Part shown: positions 25,022 to 32,944 of the stretch, in pieces | Layout: each line of letters starts with the position of its first letter | Numbering within the stretch: the first letter of the stretch is position 1 | Assembly: GCF_011064595.1 (NCBI RefSeq) | Contig: NZ_JAALJI010000010.1 | Span: 1-64,000, forward strand | Direction: 5' to 3' | DNA: 64,000 nt | DNA from: Paludisphaera soli | Lineage (GTDB): Bacteria; Planctomycetota; Planctomycetia; Isosphaerales; Isosphaeraceae | Made by a program: the position numbers and the translations under genes | The notes under the pieces: generated by a model | What the model saw: only the letters and a program-made list of their open reading frames with translations | Databases searched by the model: none | Told to the model about the DNA's origin: nothing

Positions 25022-25966
25022 GTGGCGTGGTTGAGCGCAGTGCGTGGGCTCGTTCTGGCGACGACGCCCCTGATCGGGGTCCTGACGGCCGGCCCGGAAG
25101 CCGCGGCCCAGCCCGCGTCCGGGCCGCCGATCGGGGAGGCGGAGATCCGGGCGTTCGACGACTCCTACGTCCGCCTGTTCGACGGCGGGGACGCCAAGGG
25201 GCTGGCCTCCCTGTTCACCGAGGACGCCGAGGTCTTCGAGGCCGACGGCGCCCGCTATCGGGGGCGCGACCTGATCGAGCGAAGCTTCGCGGAGTCGATG
25301 GCCGCCCAGAAGGGGGCCAGGCTTTCCCTGGAGATCGAGTCGATCCGGCTCCTGACCCCGGACGTCGCCAAGGAGGAGGGCCGCTCCGTGACGACCCTCG
25401 CGTCGGGCGCCGTGGACACGCGCTACTACACCGCCCTCCTGGTGAAGCGAGAGGGCGGGTGGCTGCTCGCCAGCGTGCGGGAGGAGGCCGACGAGCGGGT
25501 CCGGCCGCACGACCGGCTGAAGGAGCTGGAGTGGATGCTCGGCGAGTGGGTTGACTCGGGGACGGAGTCCGAGACCCGGGTCGACTGCCGGTGGTCGCCC
25601 GACGGCAACTTCCTGATCCGCGAATTCACCGCCAGACGCCTCGGCAAGCCCGTGCTGAACGTGACCCAGCGCGTGGGCTGGGATCCCGTCGCCGGGGAGT
25701 TCCGATCCTGGGAATTCGACTCCGAGGGGGGCTTCGGCGAGGGTCGATGGAGCCGCGACGGCGACCGCTGGGTCGTCAAGCAGACCGGGACGCGGCCCGA
25801 GGGGGTGAACGCCTCGTCGACCCGCGTCCTGGAGCGGATTCGCTCCGATCAGGTGCGTTGGAGCCTCCTCGATCGGGTGATCGCCGGCGCGGCGATCCCG
25901 GGCGAGGAGACGTCGCTGCTCACCCGCATCCCGCCGGCCCCGAACACCCCCAAAACCCGGAAGTGA
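25022..25966 (+). CDS. secreted SgcJ/NTF2-like domain protein
   Basis: A 314-residue protein with GTG start (GGAGG upstream) and an N-terminal signal-like helix ending in AAA-QPAS. Residues about 35-155 form an NTF2-like/SnoaL (SgcJ/EcaC) domain: EAEIRAFDDSYVRLFDGGDAKGLASLF then FEADGARYRGRDLIERSF, as in ketosteroid isomerase-like proteins of unknown substrate. Residues about 165-300 resemble a DUF1579-like beta barrel (LKELEWMLGEWVDSG, VTQRVGWDPVAGEF). This pairing is common in planctomycetes. The stop at 25964-25966 is 7 bp before the next ATG, so it is probably cotranscribed with the Gly-rich/TPR gene. No catalytic function can be assigned. Confidence 0.75.
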   Translation: MAWLSAVRGLVLATTPLIGVLTAGPEAAAQPASGPPIGEAEIRAFDDSYVRLFDGGDAKGLASLFTEDAEVFEADGARYRGRDLIERSFAESMAAQKGARLSLEIESIRLLTPDVAKEEGRSVTTLASGAVDTRYYTALLVKREGGWLLASVREEADERVRPHDRLKELEWMLGEWVDSGTESETRVDCRWSPDGNFLIREFTARRLGKPVLNVTQRVGWDPVAGEFRSWEFDSEGGFGEGRWSRDGDRWVVKQTGTRPEGVNASSTRVLERIRSDQVRWSLLDRVIAGAAIPGEETSLLTRIPPAPNTPKTRK

Positions 25967-25973
25967 GGTCGCG

Positions 25974-27728
25974 ATGAACCGCAAGAGAACGAGCATCGCT
26001 TTCGTGATCCTGCTGGCGACCGTCGGGAGCGCGGTCGCCTATGGCCGAGGCTTCGGCGGGGGCGGCGGATTCCGGGGCGGCGGGGGCGGAGGCTTCCGCG
26101 GGGGCGGCGGGTACGGGGGCGGAGGCTTCCGCGGCGGGTACGGCGGTGGGGGCGGATATCGGGGAGGCTATGGCGGCTTCGAGGGCTACCGCGGGGGCTA
26201 TGGTGGATCCTCGTTCGGGAGGACTCCGTCGTTCAGCTCGTCGGGGACGTTCGACCGCGCCGGGGGCGAGTTCCGGGGCTACAACCCCTACTCAGGCGTT
26301 CGCTCCGAGGGCGGCTTTGCGGCCGGTTCGTACACGGGATCTCGGGGCGGCAGCGTCGACTACGCCGGCGCTGGGAGGGCCGCCTCGGGCCCGTTCGGCG
26401 GCGAGGCGGCGCGGGGCGAGGGCGCCGTCCGGGTGACGACGCCGGGGGGCCGGACCTTCACCGACGCCGGCCGAGCCGGCGCGGCCGTCGGGCCGGGCGG
26501 GAACGCCGTGGCGGGTCGATCGAACTTCGCGGCGGCTTCCGGCCCGCGCGGCACCGCCGTCGAGGGCTCGCGCAGCTTCGCCGCGGCCGGCGCCGGCGGG
26601 TATCGCGGCTACGGCGCGGCGGGTTATCGCGGCTACGGCGCATCGGCCTTTCGACCGTACGGCTACAACGCGTACGGGGCCTATCACAACGGCTGGGTCC
26701 ACGGCTACTGGTGCGGCCACAACGACGCCGCCTGGGGATGGGGGGGTGCCTGGGGGTTCGCCACGGGCGTCGGACTGGGCTGGGGCCTCGCGAATTGGGG
26801 CTTCGGCTCGTCCCTCTACGACATGGGCTACAGTGCCTACGTCAATCCGTACTACGCCGCGAACCTCGTCGATCCCGGGGCCGTCGCCTACGACTACGCC
26901 CAGCCGATCGACACGGCCCTCCCGCCGGTCGCGGACGACGTCGCGAGCCAGGGCGTTTCGAGCTTCGACGCCGCGCGGGCGTCGTTCCTGGCGGGGAACT
27001 ACGACCAGGCCCTGCAGCAGGCCGACGCCGCCCTGAAGCAGACGCCCAACGACACCGCCCTGCACGAGTTCCGGGCGCTCTGCCTGTTCGCCCTCGGCCG
27101 CTACGACGAGGCGGCCGGCGTGCTCTACGCCGTGCTCTCCGTCGGGCCCGGATGGGACTGGGCCACGATGATCGGCCTGTACCCGGACGCCGCGACCTAC
27201 ACCGCCCAGCTCCGGGCGCTGGAGGCCGCCGAACAGGCCGACCCGCAGTCGGCCTCCGATCGGTTCGTGCTGGCGTACCACTACCTGACGCAGGGCCACA
27301 ACGAGGCGGCCGTCACGGTGCTGAAGCGGCTGGTGGCGTTGAAGCCGGACGACGCGCTCTCGGCGAAGCTGCTGGCGAAGCTGGCCCCCCCCGCCGCGCC
27401 GGCCGTGAATTCCCCCGCCCCCGTCGCGACGCCCTCGCAACCCCCGGCGGGTGCCGAGCTGGCGGGGAGTTGGACGGCCCAGCCTCGCGCCGGAGACTCC
27501 ATCAACCTGACGGTCCAGCCGGACGGCAAGTTCACCTGGACCGCAACCCAGGCGGGCCGGTCCAGGACGTTCGGCGGCTCGTCGACCTACGGCGGCGGCC
27601 TCCTGACGCTGGCCCAGGATCAGGGCCCGGCGCTGGTCGGCCGGGTGGACTGGACCGACGCCGACCACATGACGTTCCGGATCGCCGGCGGCGGCCCCGA
27701 GGACCCCGGGCTCGCCTTCTCCCGGTGA
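25974..27728 (+). CDS. secreted glycine-rich protein with TPR repeats
   Basis: A 584-residue protein with signal peptide (about 1-23). The first 60 residues after it are low-complexity Gly/Phe/Arg/Tyr repeats (GGGGFRGGYGG type), followed by further Gly/Tyr/Ala-rich sequence to about 310 including YRGYGAAGYRGYGASAF. From about 325 to 470 TPR-like helices appear (ARASFLAGNYDQALQQADAAL, FALGRYDEAAGVLYAVLS, YLTQGHNEAAVTVLKRLVALKPDD). The last 90 residues form a beta domain (LAGSWTAQPRAGDSINLTVQ). The combination suggests an envelope scaffold or adhesive protein whose TPR part binds partners. It follows the NTF2-like gene by 7 bp and converges with the propeller/toroid gene (25 bp between stops). 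Confidence 0.75.
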   Translation: MNRKRTSIAFVILLATVGSAVAYGRGFGGGGGFRGGGGGGFRGGGGYGGGGFRGGYGGGGGYRGGYGGFEGYRGGYGGSSFGRTPSFSSSGTFDRAGGEFRGYNPYSGVRSEGGFAAGSYTGSRGGSVDYAGAGRAASGPFGGEAARGEGAVRVTTPGGRTFTDAGRAGAAVGPGGNAVAGRSNFAAASGPRGTAVEGSRSFAAAGAGGYRGYGAAGYRGYGASAFRPYGYNAYGAYHNGWVHGYWCGHNDAAWGWGGAWGFATGVGLGWGLANWGFGSSLYDMGYSAYVNPYYAANLVDPGAVAYDYAQPIDTALPPVADDVASQGVSSFDAARASFLAGNYDQALQQADAALKQTPNDTALHEFRALCLFALGRYDEAAGVLYAVLSVGPGWDWATMIGLYPDAATYTAQLRALEAAEQADPQSASDRFVLAYHYLTQGHNEAAVTVLKRLVALKPDDALSAKLLAKLAPPAAPAVNSPAPVATPSQPPAGAELAGSWTAQPRAGDSINLTVQPDGKFTWTATQAGRSRTFGGSSTYGGGLLTLAQDQGPALVGRVDWTDADHMTFRIAGGGPEDPGLAFSR

Positions 27729-27753
27729 GCCGAGGTCCCCGCGCCGGCGGTCG

Positions 27754-29727
27754 TCATTCGTCCGGCGACAGATAACCGTGGTGGACCCCCAGCCAGTAGC
27801 CCAGGGTCCAGGCGACGCCGTCGTCCTCGCGACGGCCGTCGCTCCCCCAGTCGGCCCGCCAGGGGTTGGCGTTCCAGCGAGCCTGGGTGCGCTCGGCCGG
27901 CGAGAGCACGCGGTCCAGCTCGACGTTGATCCGCCGCAGGCCGGGCTCGTGCTTGAGCCGGACGTCGTGGCGATGGGCGTTCTTCGTCGTCCACGCGATC
28001 AGGTCCCAGGGCCAGTCCTGGAGCGTCTCGCGCGCGTCCTCCACGTCGCAGCGGCGGCCGGTGGTCGCGCCGTAGACGAAGTTGTAGAGCGGGCTCCGCT
28101 CGGCCCGGATCGACTGCTCGCCCTCGATCGGCTCCCACGTCCGGGCGATGCTCTGCGTCAGGATCCGACGCTTGGCCGGGTCCTTCTCCAGCATCAAGAG
28201 CGGGTAGTACGACAGGTAGAGCAATTCGTCGTCCGAGTGGTTGATGTCGGCCCAGCGGCCCCCGTCGTAGCGACGCATGAGCAGGCTGTTGAGCAGGTAA
28301 TGGTGGTCCTTGATCAGCTTGTCGGCCGCCTCGGCGTACTTGGCGTCGCCGGTGATGTGCTCGGCGACCTTCAGGAACATCAGGATCTCGATCGAGTTGA
28401 GCGCCCGCAGGTCGTAGTAGAGCGGATGTTTGTTGATGAGGGCGGGCGTCCAGACGCCCCATCGCGTCTTGCGGCCGGTGTGGTCGACCAGCGTGTAGTC
28501 GTTCTTGAGGATCCAGTCGGTCACGCGGCGGACGACCCCGGCGATCTCGGCCTTCTCGGCGTCGTCGGCGACCAGGTCGTGGTACAGGTACCAGGCGAAG
28601 TAGTGGCCGTCCAGCTCGTCGCTGCTGGTGTCCCCCTTGCACCAGAGGCCGGGGGTGGTGGGCGAGCGATACCAGACCTTGGCCGTCTCGCCGATCGCGT
28701 GGACCTTGGCCTCGGTGCTGTAGCCCTGCACGCCGGCGGCGATCTCCTCGTCGGTCACCACCGCGCGGGCGGGGAACCCGGGGATGCCGGAGAGCCGCTC
28801 CAGGTCCAGGAGCGCGTTCATCGACTTCCGGCCCGCCTCGCGGGCGGCGGGGTCCTTGGTCGCACCGTAGCGGAGGGCCTGGGCGGCGACGTACATCGCG
28901 GTCCAGAGGCCGTCGTTGTCGCTGACGTCGAAGATCACCTCGCCGTCCACGTCGCCCGGCGTCTTGAGGTCGATCCCGGCGATGTAACCCCGGCGGTCGT
29001 GGCGGGCCCGAAGGATGCGCTCGTAGTGCGCGGCCTTGTCGGCGAGGGTCGTGGGGACGTCCTCGATGCACGCGACGCCGGTCTTGGTCTCCAGCCAGGC
29101 CCGTCCCTCGTCGTCGGTCCAGACGGCCTCGACGGCGTTGTCGGGGAGCCAGCGTCGGCCCCAGAAGTAGCGGAAGACGCCGTCGCGGAGCCGCCAGGCC
29201 CCCTCGGGGGTGCCGGCCCAGACGTCGCCGTTGGCGGCGAGGTGGAGGCAGTCCACGTCCTCGTAAGGCACGCCGTCGTGCCGGCCGAGCTTCTGCCACC
29301 ACTGCTCGCCGTCGGACAGGAAGATTCCCCGGTCGGTGCCGATCCAGATCTGGCCCAGCGGGTCGGCGACCAGCGTCTTGAGCTTGGTGTTCCAGTGGAC
29401 CTCGCCCTGGCCGGGCTCGGGATGGTGCGGGCCCACGTCGAGGCGCTCGTAGCCCTCCGCCGTCGAGCGGAACGGCCCGTCGTCGGTCAGGACCCAGACG
29501 CGGCCGTTCGCGGCCTTCGCGGAGGCCAGGACGGTCACCCCCTCGGGGAGCTTCGATCGGTCGACCTCGTCGAAGGACGGGACGGGGCGCGCGACCCCCT
29601 CGGGCAAGGCCTCGCCCTTGGCGTACTTCCGTGCGACGAGTTGGGGATAGGTCGCCGCATCGGCGAGGCCTGGCGCAAGGGCCAGCAAGAGCCCGGCGAG
29701 CGCCGGGGCGAAGGTGTTCCTGAGCAT
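27754..29727 (-). CDS. secreted protein with sensor-like propeller repeats and alpha/alpha-toroid region
   Basis: A 657-residue protein. A signal peptide covers about residues 1-25 (cleavage near LADAA). Residues about 50-210 contain repeats of the two-component-regulator propeller type: GRVWVLTDDGPFRSTAEGY, IWIGTDRGIFLSDGEQWW and VWAGTPEGAWRL. From about 240 a helical region follows (VPTTLADKAAHYERILRARHD, DGLWTAMYVAAQALRYGATKD, ALNSIEILMFLKVAEHITGDA, KLIKDHHYLLNSLLM) resembling an (alpha/alpha)6 toroid such as in glycosidases or polysaccharide lyases, with conserved WxxNP and DH motifs that could be active-site residues. Substrate unknown. ATG 29727 is chosen over the adjacent TTG. It converges with the Gly-rich gene. 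Confidence 0.8.
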   Translation of the reverse strand: MLRNTFAPALAGLLLALAPGLADAATYPQLVARKYAKGEALPEGVARPVPSFDEVDRSKLPEGVTVLASAKAANGRVWVLTDDGPFRSTAEGYERLDVGPHHPEPGQGEVHWNTKLKTLVADPLGQIWIGTDRGIFLSDGEQWWQKLGRHDGVPYEDVDCLHLAANGDVWAGTPEGAWRLRDGVFRYFWGRRWLPDNAVEAVWTDDEGRAWLETKTGVACIEDVPTTLADKAAHYERILRARHDRRGYIAGIDLKTPGDVDGEVIFDVSDNDGLWTAMYVAAQALRYGATKDPAAREAGRKSMNALLDLERLSGIPGFPARAVVTDEEIAAGVQGYSTEAKVHAIGETAKVWYRSPTTPGLWCKGDTSSDELDGHYFAWYLYHDLVADDAEKAEIAGVVRRVTDWILKNDYTLVDHTGRKTRWGVWTPALINKHPLYYDLRALNSIEILMFLKVAEHITGDAKYAEAADKLIKDHHYLLNSLLMRRYDGGRWADINHSDDELLYLSYYPLLMLEKDPAKRRILTQSIARTWEPIEGEQSIRAERSPLYNFVYGATTGRRCDVEDARETLQDWPWDLIAWTTKNAHRHDVRLKHEPGLRRINVELDRVLSPAERTQARWNANPWRADWGSDGRREDDGVAWTLGYWLGVHHGYLSPDE

Positions 29728-29916
29728 CAAAGCCTGGGCTCCCGTGGAGTGGAAGGATCGCGGGAAGGAAGGCAGAGAGGGGGCCGACGTCGCCGCCAGG
29801 CTCGTATGCTAAGGCCCTGGAAGGATGGATGCAACGGCCTGATCGACTTGAAGCCCGCCGTCGCCTTCGTCATGCTTGGCGATTATCCCCGAGGGCCCGA
29901 AGGACGCGACCCGATC

Positions 29917-31239
29917 ATGAGACAGCCTCGACGCCCCGCCGATCCGAGGACGCTCCTCCCCTGGGCCTGGATGCTCCTGACGCTGCTCGGCGCGTCCGGG
30001 AAGTCCGACCGCCGCGTCGAGGTGGCCGTCGACTCCCAGGGGGGCGTGGCCGTCTCGCGCGTCGTGCACGCGCTGGCGGAGGCGACCGGCCAGGACGTGA
30101 GGCCCCCCGCCGCCGACCTGACCCTCCCCGTGCGGGGCCTGGCCGGGGCCCTGGGCCGGAACCTGCTGCGGGAATGCCTGGGCGACTCCGTGGAGATCGA
30201 CTTCACCCGCGACGCCGTCGTCCTGCTCCTGCCCGAATCGCTCGGTCGCGACGGCTCGCGCGCGGCCTGGAGGGAGCGGCTGGAGTCGCTCGCCATCCGT
30301 ACCGAGGAGGCCGCCGGCCGTCGCGCCCGCCACGCCATGCGGGCCCGCGCCTCGTATCGCCCCAACGACCCCTCGCGGCCGACGGTCTGCCTGGTCCACG
30401 GGCTCAACTCGTCGTCGGGCGGGTTCGTGCACATGATCCCGCTGCTGGAGGAGGCCGGATACGGGATCGTGACCTTCGACTACCCGGACAATCAGAAGCT
30501 CGACGATTCGTGCGAGGAGTTCCGGGCCGACTGGAAGGCGTTTCGCGAGGCGGCCGGCGAGCGTCGGGCCTGGTCCGTCCTGACCCACTCGATGGGGGCC
30601 CTGGTGGCCCGGGCCTATATTGAAGGGCCGGGTCGGGGGGCGGGGGACGTGGACTCGTTCATCATGATCGCGCCGGTGAACCAGGGGGCCCACATCGCCC
30701 GGCTCCAGCCGGTGCTCCAGATGATCTCGCGGATGTCGGCGGTCAAGGGCAAGCGGACGACGCAGGCGCTAGCCGAGCTTTCGGAGGGCCCCGGCCTCTC
30801 GGCCGACGACATGCTCCCCGGCAGCGCGTTCCTGAAACGAATCAACGCCGAGCCCTCCAACGAAGCGGTCCCGTACCACATCATCGCAGGCAACCTGGGC
30901 GTCTTGACGGCCGAAGCTCGCAAGCGGTTCGAGGACCAGGTTACGCTCCTGAGCCGCAACGCGGGCCCGTTCGCCGTGCTGACGCAGGCCGCCGTGGGCG
31001 AGGTCGCGCCGATCCTCGACGAGCTGACCGACGGCACGGGCGACGGCGCCGTCACGGTGGCCTCGACCCGCCTGCCGGGCGTCCCCGAGCCGGTCGTCCT
31101 GGCGGCGAACCACGCCGAGCTGATCCGCGCCCCCCTGCTCTTCGCCGACCCCGGACCGGTCGTCAGCATGCCCTGGATCCTCCGCTGGCTGAAGGAAGAC
31201 CACGGCGGAGCGCCCGCCCCGGCTCCGAGGGGCGACTGA
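29917..31239 (+). CDS. alpha/beta-hydrolase (lipase-like), secreted or membrane-anchored
   Basis: A 440-residue protein with an N-terminal hydrophobic segment (LLPWAWMLLTLLGASG). Residues 30-130 are a small helical/beta region. The hydrolase core begins at about 155 with TVCLVHGLNSSSGGFVHMIPLL (oxyanion region), then the nucleophile elbow THSMGALVARAY (Ser in T-H-S-M-G) and probable acid and base residues later (LDELTDGTGDGAVTVAST, and NHAELIRAPLL for His). It resembles PGAP1/lipase-type esterases such as those acting on lipids or acyl groups at the envelope. ATG 29917 is preferred; ATG 29872 in the same frame is possible. It is 118 bp upstream of the peptide symporter gene. Confidence 0.75.
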   Translation: MRQPRRPADPRTLLPWAWMLLTLLGASGKSDRRVEVAVDSQGGVAVSRVVHALAEATGQDVRPPAADLTLPVRGLAGALGRNLLRECLGDSVEIDFTRDAVVLLLPESLGRDGSRAAWRERLESLAIRTEEAAGRRARHAMRARASYRPNDPSRPTVCLVHGLNSSSGGFVHMIPLLEEAGYGIVTFDYPDNQKLDDSCEEFRADWKAFREAAGERRAWSVLTHSMGALVARAYIEGPGRGAGDVDSFIMIAPVNQGAHIARLQPVLQMISRMSAVKGKRTTQALAELSEGPGLSADDMLPGSAFLKRINAEPSNEAVPYHIIAGNLGVLTAEARKRFEDQVTLLSRNAGPFAVLTQAAVGEVAPILDELTDGTGDGAVTVASTRLPGVPEPVVLAANHAELIRAPLLFADPGPVVSMPWILRWLKEDHGGAPAPAPRGD

Positions 31240-31356
31240 CGCGGTTCCGGTCGACCGTCTTGGGTTCGCGGGCGGCTTCGTTTAATCTGGTCGGGCCCAG
31301 GGAGAGGCCGCGTCGCGCACGGCCGTCCGCATCACCTCCGCGCCGAGGAACCGCCC

Positions 31357-32913
31357 ATGTCGCTGACCGTGGACCCCGCCCCGCTCGCCCCGGTACCCCC
31401 GCCGAAGGCCGAGTCCCACCCCCCCGGCCTGTACGCCCTCTTCACCACCGAGATGTGGGAGCGGTTCAGCTACTACGGCATGCGGGCGCTTCTGGTCCTG
31501 TACCTGACCAAAGCCCTCGGCTACAACCGCGCCGACGCCCTGAGCGTCTACGCGATCTACACGGGGCTCGTCTATCTGACGCCGCTGATCGGCGGCCGGT
31601 TGGCGGACCTCTACCTGGGCCAGCGCAAGGCGGTCTTCATCGGCGGCATCCTGATGGCGCTCGGCCAGTTCACCCTGATGCGGCCCGAGACGCTCCACCT
31701 GGGCCTCGGCCTGATGATCGTAGGCAACGGCTTCTTCAAGCCGAACATCTCGGTCATGGTGGGCTCGCTCTACCCCCAGGGCGACGCCCGCCGCGACGGT
31801 GCCTACACGCTCTTCTACATGGGCATCAACCTGGGCGCCTTCCTGTCCCCCCTGGTCGCCGGCACGCTCGGCGAGCGTTGGGGCTGGGGATACGGGTTCG
31901 CCAGCGCGGGGATCGGAATGATCCTGGGCCTGCTGACGTTCATCGTCACCCAGCGGATGCTCCAGGGGGCGGGCCTGCCGCCGGGACGGGAAGTCGTCGC
32001 CGACGCCACGCTCCAGCCGCGCGACTGGGCCGGGATCGTGCTGATCTCGGCCGCCCTCGCGGCGCTCGTCTACGGCCTGATCGCCGCGTGGCCTTCGCTC
32101 CAGCCGCTCTGGTCGCCGGCGTGGCTGGCCACGTCGGGCGAGGGGGACCTGCTCAAGTCGACCCTCGGCTTCCTGTACAAGGGGGGCCTGATCGTCGGCG
32201 GGCTCGTCCTGTTCCTCTGGCTGACCGAGCCGAGGGCGAAGGCCGAGGAGGCCGAGCTTCGCGAGCCGTTCACCTTCGAGGACTGGCAGCGAGTCGGCGT
32301 GATCGTGATCATCAGCCTCTTCTCGATCCTCTTCTGGATGGGCTTCGAGCAGTCCGGCGGCACGCTCAACCTGTTCGCCGACGAGAAGACGGATCGCCAC
32401 ATCTTCGGCTATGACGTCCCGGCCTCGCTCTTCCAGTCGATCAACCCGGTCTTCATCATCGCGCTCGCGCCGCTGTTCGCCATGCTCTGGACGAACCTCG
32501 CCGAACGGAAGTTCCCGCTGCCTTCGGTGGCGAAGCAGGGGCTCGGGCTGGTTCTGCTGAGCCTGGGTTTCGCGGTGATGTACTTCGCCGAGCAGAACTC
32601 CAAGCTCGGGCTAATCTCGCCGCTCTGGCTGGTGTCGGTCTACCTGATCTTCACGGTCGCCGAGCTGTTCATCTCGCCGATCGGGCTGTCGCTGGTGAAC
32701 AAGCTGTCGCACCCGCGGATCGCCTCGCTGATGATGGCCTTCTGGTTCCTCTGCACGGCCGCGGCGAACTTCCTCGCCGGCATCATGGAGAACCTGATCG
32801 AGCCGTATCACATCAACCTCTGGGTCTTCCTCGGTGCCATGGCGCTGATCCCCGGCCTGCTGATGCTGGCCCTCACGCCGGTCCTGGTGAAGATGTCGCA
32901 CGGGCGGGTCTGA
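31357..32913 (+). CDS. POT-family proton-dependent oligopeptide symporter
   Basis: A 518-residue major-facilitator protein of the PTR2/POT family. The family signature is EMWERFSYYGMRALLVLYLTK in TM1 (ExxER motif), with a second signature FYMGINLGAFLSPLVAG near residue 150 and an FNxxNP-like KPNISVMVGSLY segment at about 130. About 12-14 membrane helices are visible. It imports di- and tripeptides with protons. The gap to the S9 peptidase gene is only 31 bp, so they are likely cotranscribed, linking uptake of peptides to intracellular or periplasmic cleavage. Start at ATG 31357 has GAGGA upstream. Confidence 0.92.
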   Translation: MSLTVDPAPLAPVPPPKAESHPPGLYALFTTEMWERFSYYGMRALLVLYLTKALGYNRADALSVYAIYTGLVYLTPLIGGRLADLYLGQRKAVFIGGILMALGQFTLMRPETLHLGLGLMIVGNGFFKPNISVMVGSLYPQGDARRDGAYTLFYMGINLGAFLSPLVAGTLGERWGWGYGFASAGIGMILGLLTFIVTQRMLQGAGLPPGREVVADATLQPRDWAGIVLISAALAALVYGLIAAWPSLQPLWSPAWLATSGEGDLLKSTLGFLYKGGLIVGGLVLFLWLTEPRAKAEEAELREPFTFEDWQRVGVIVIISLFSILFWMGFEQSGGTLNLFADEKTDRHIFGYDVPASLFQSINPVFIIALAPLFAMLWTNLAERKFPLPSVAKQGLGLVLLSLGFAVMYFAEQNSKLGLISPLWLVSVYLIFTVAELFISPIGLSLVNKLSHPRIASLMMAFWFLCTAAANFLAGIMENLIEPYHINLWVFLGAMALIPGLLMLALTPVLVKMSHGRV

Positions 32914-32944
32914 TCGACGTTCGAGCAACGGGAGGAATCGCATC

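Noticed and set aside
26050-26200. Gly-rich codon repeats considered as a satellite
   Set aside because: They are in frame and encode a low-complexity protein segment with a signal peptide.
27778-31239. A single 1153-codon plus-strand frame ending in the lipase-like protein
   Set aside because: Most of it is antisense to the propeller/toroid gene; only the part from about 29917 has hydrolase motifs.
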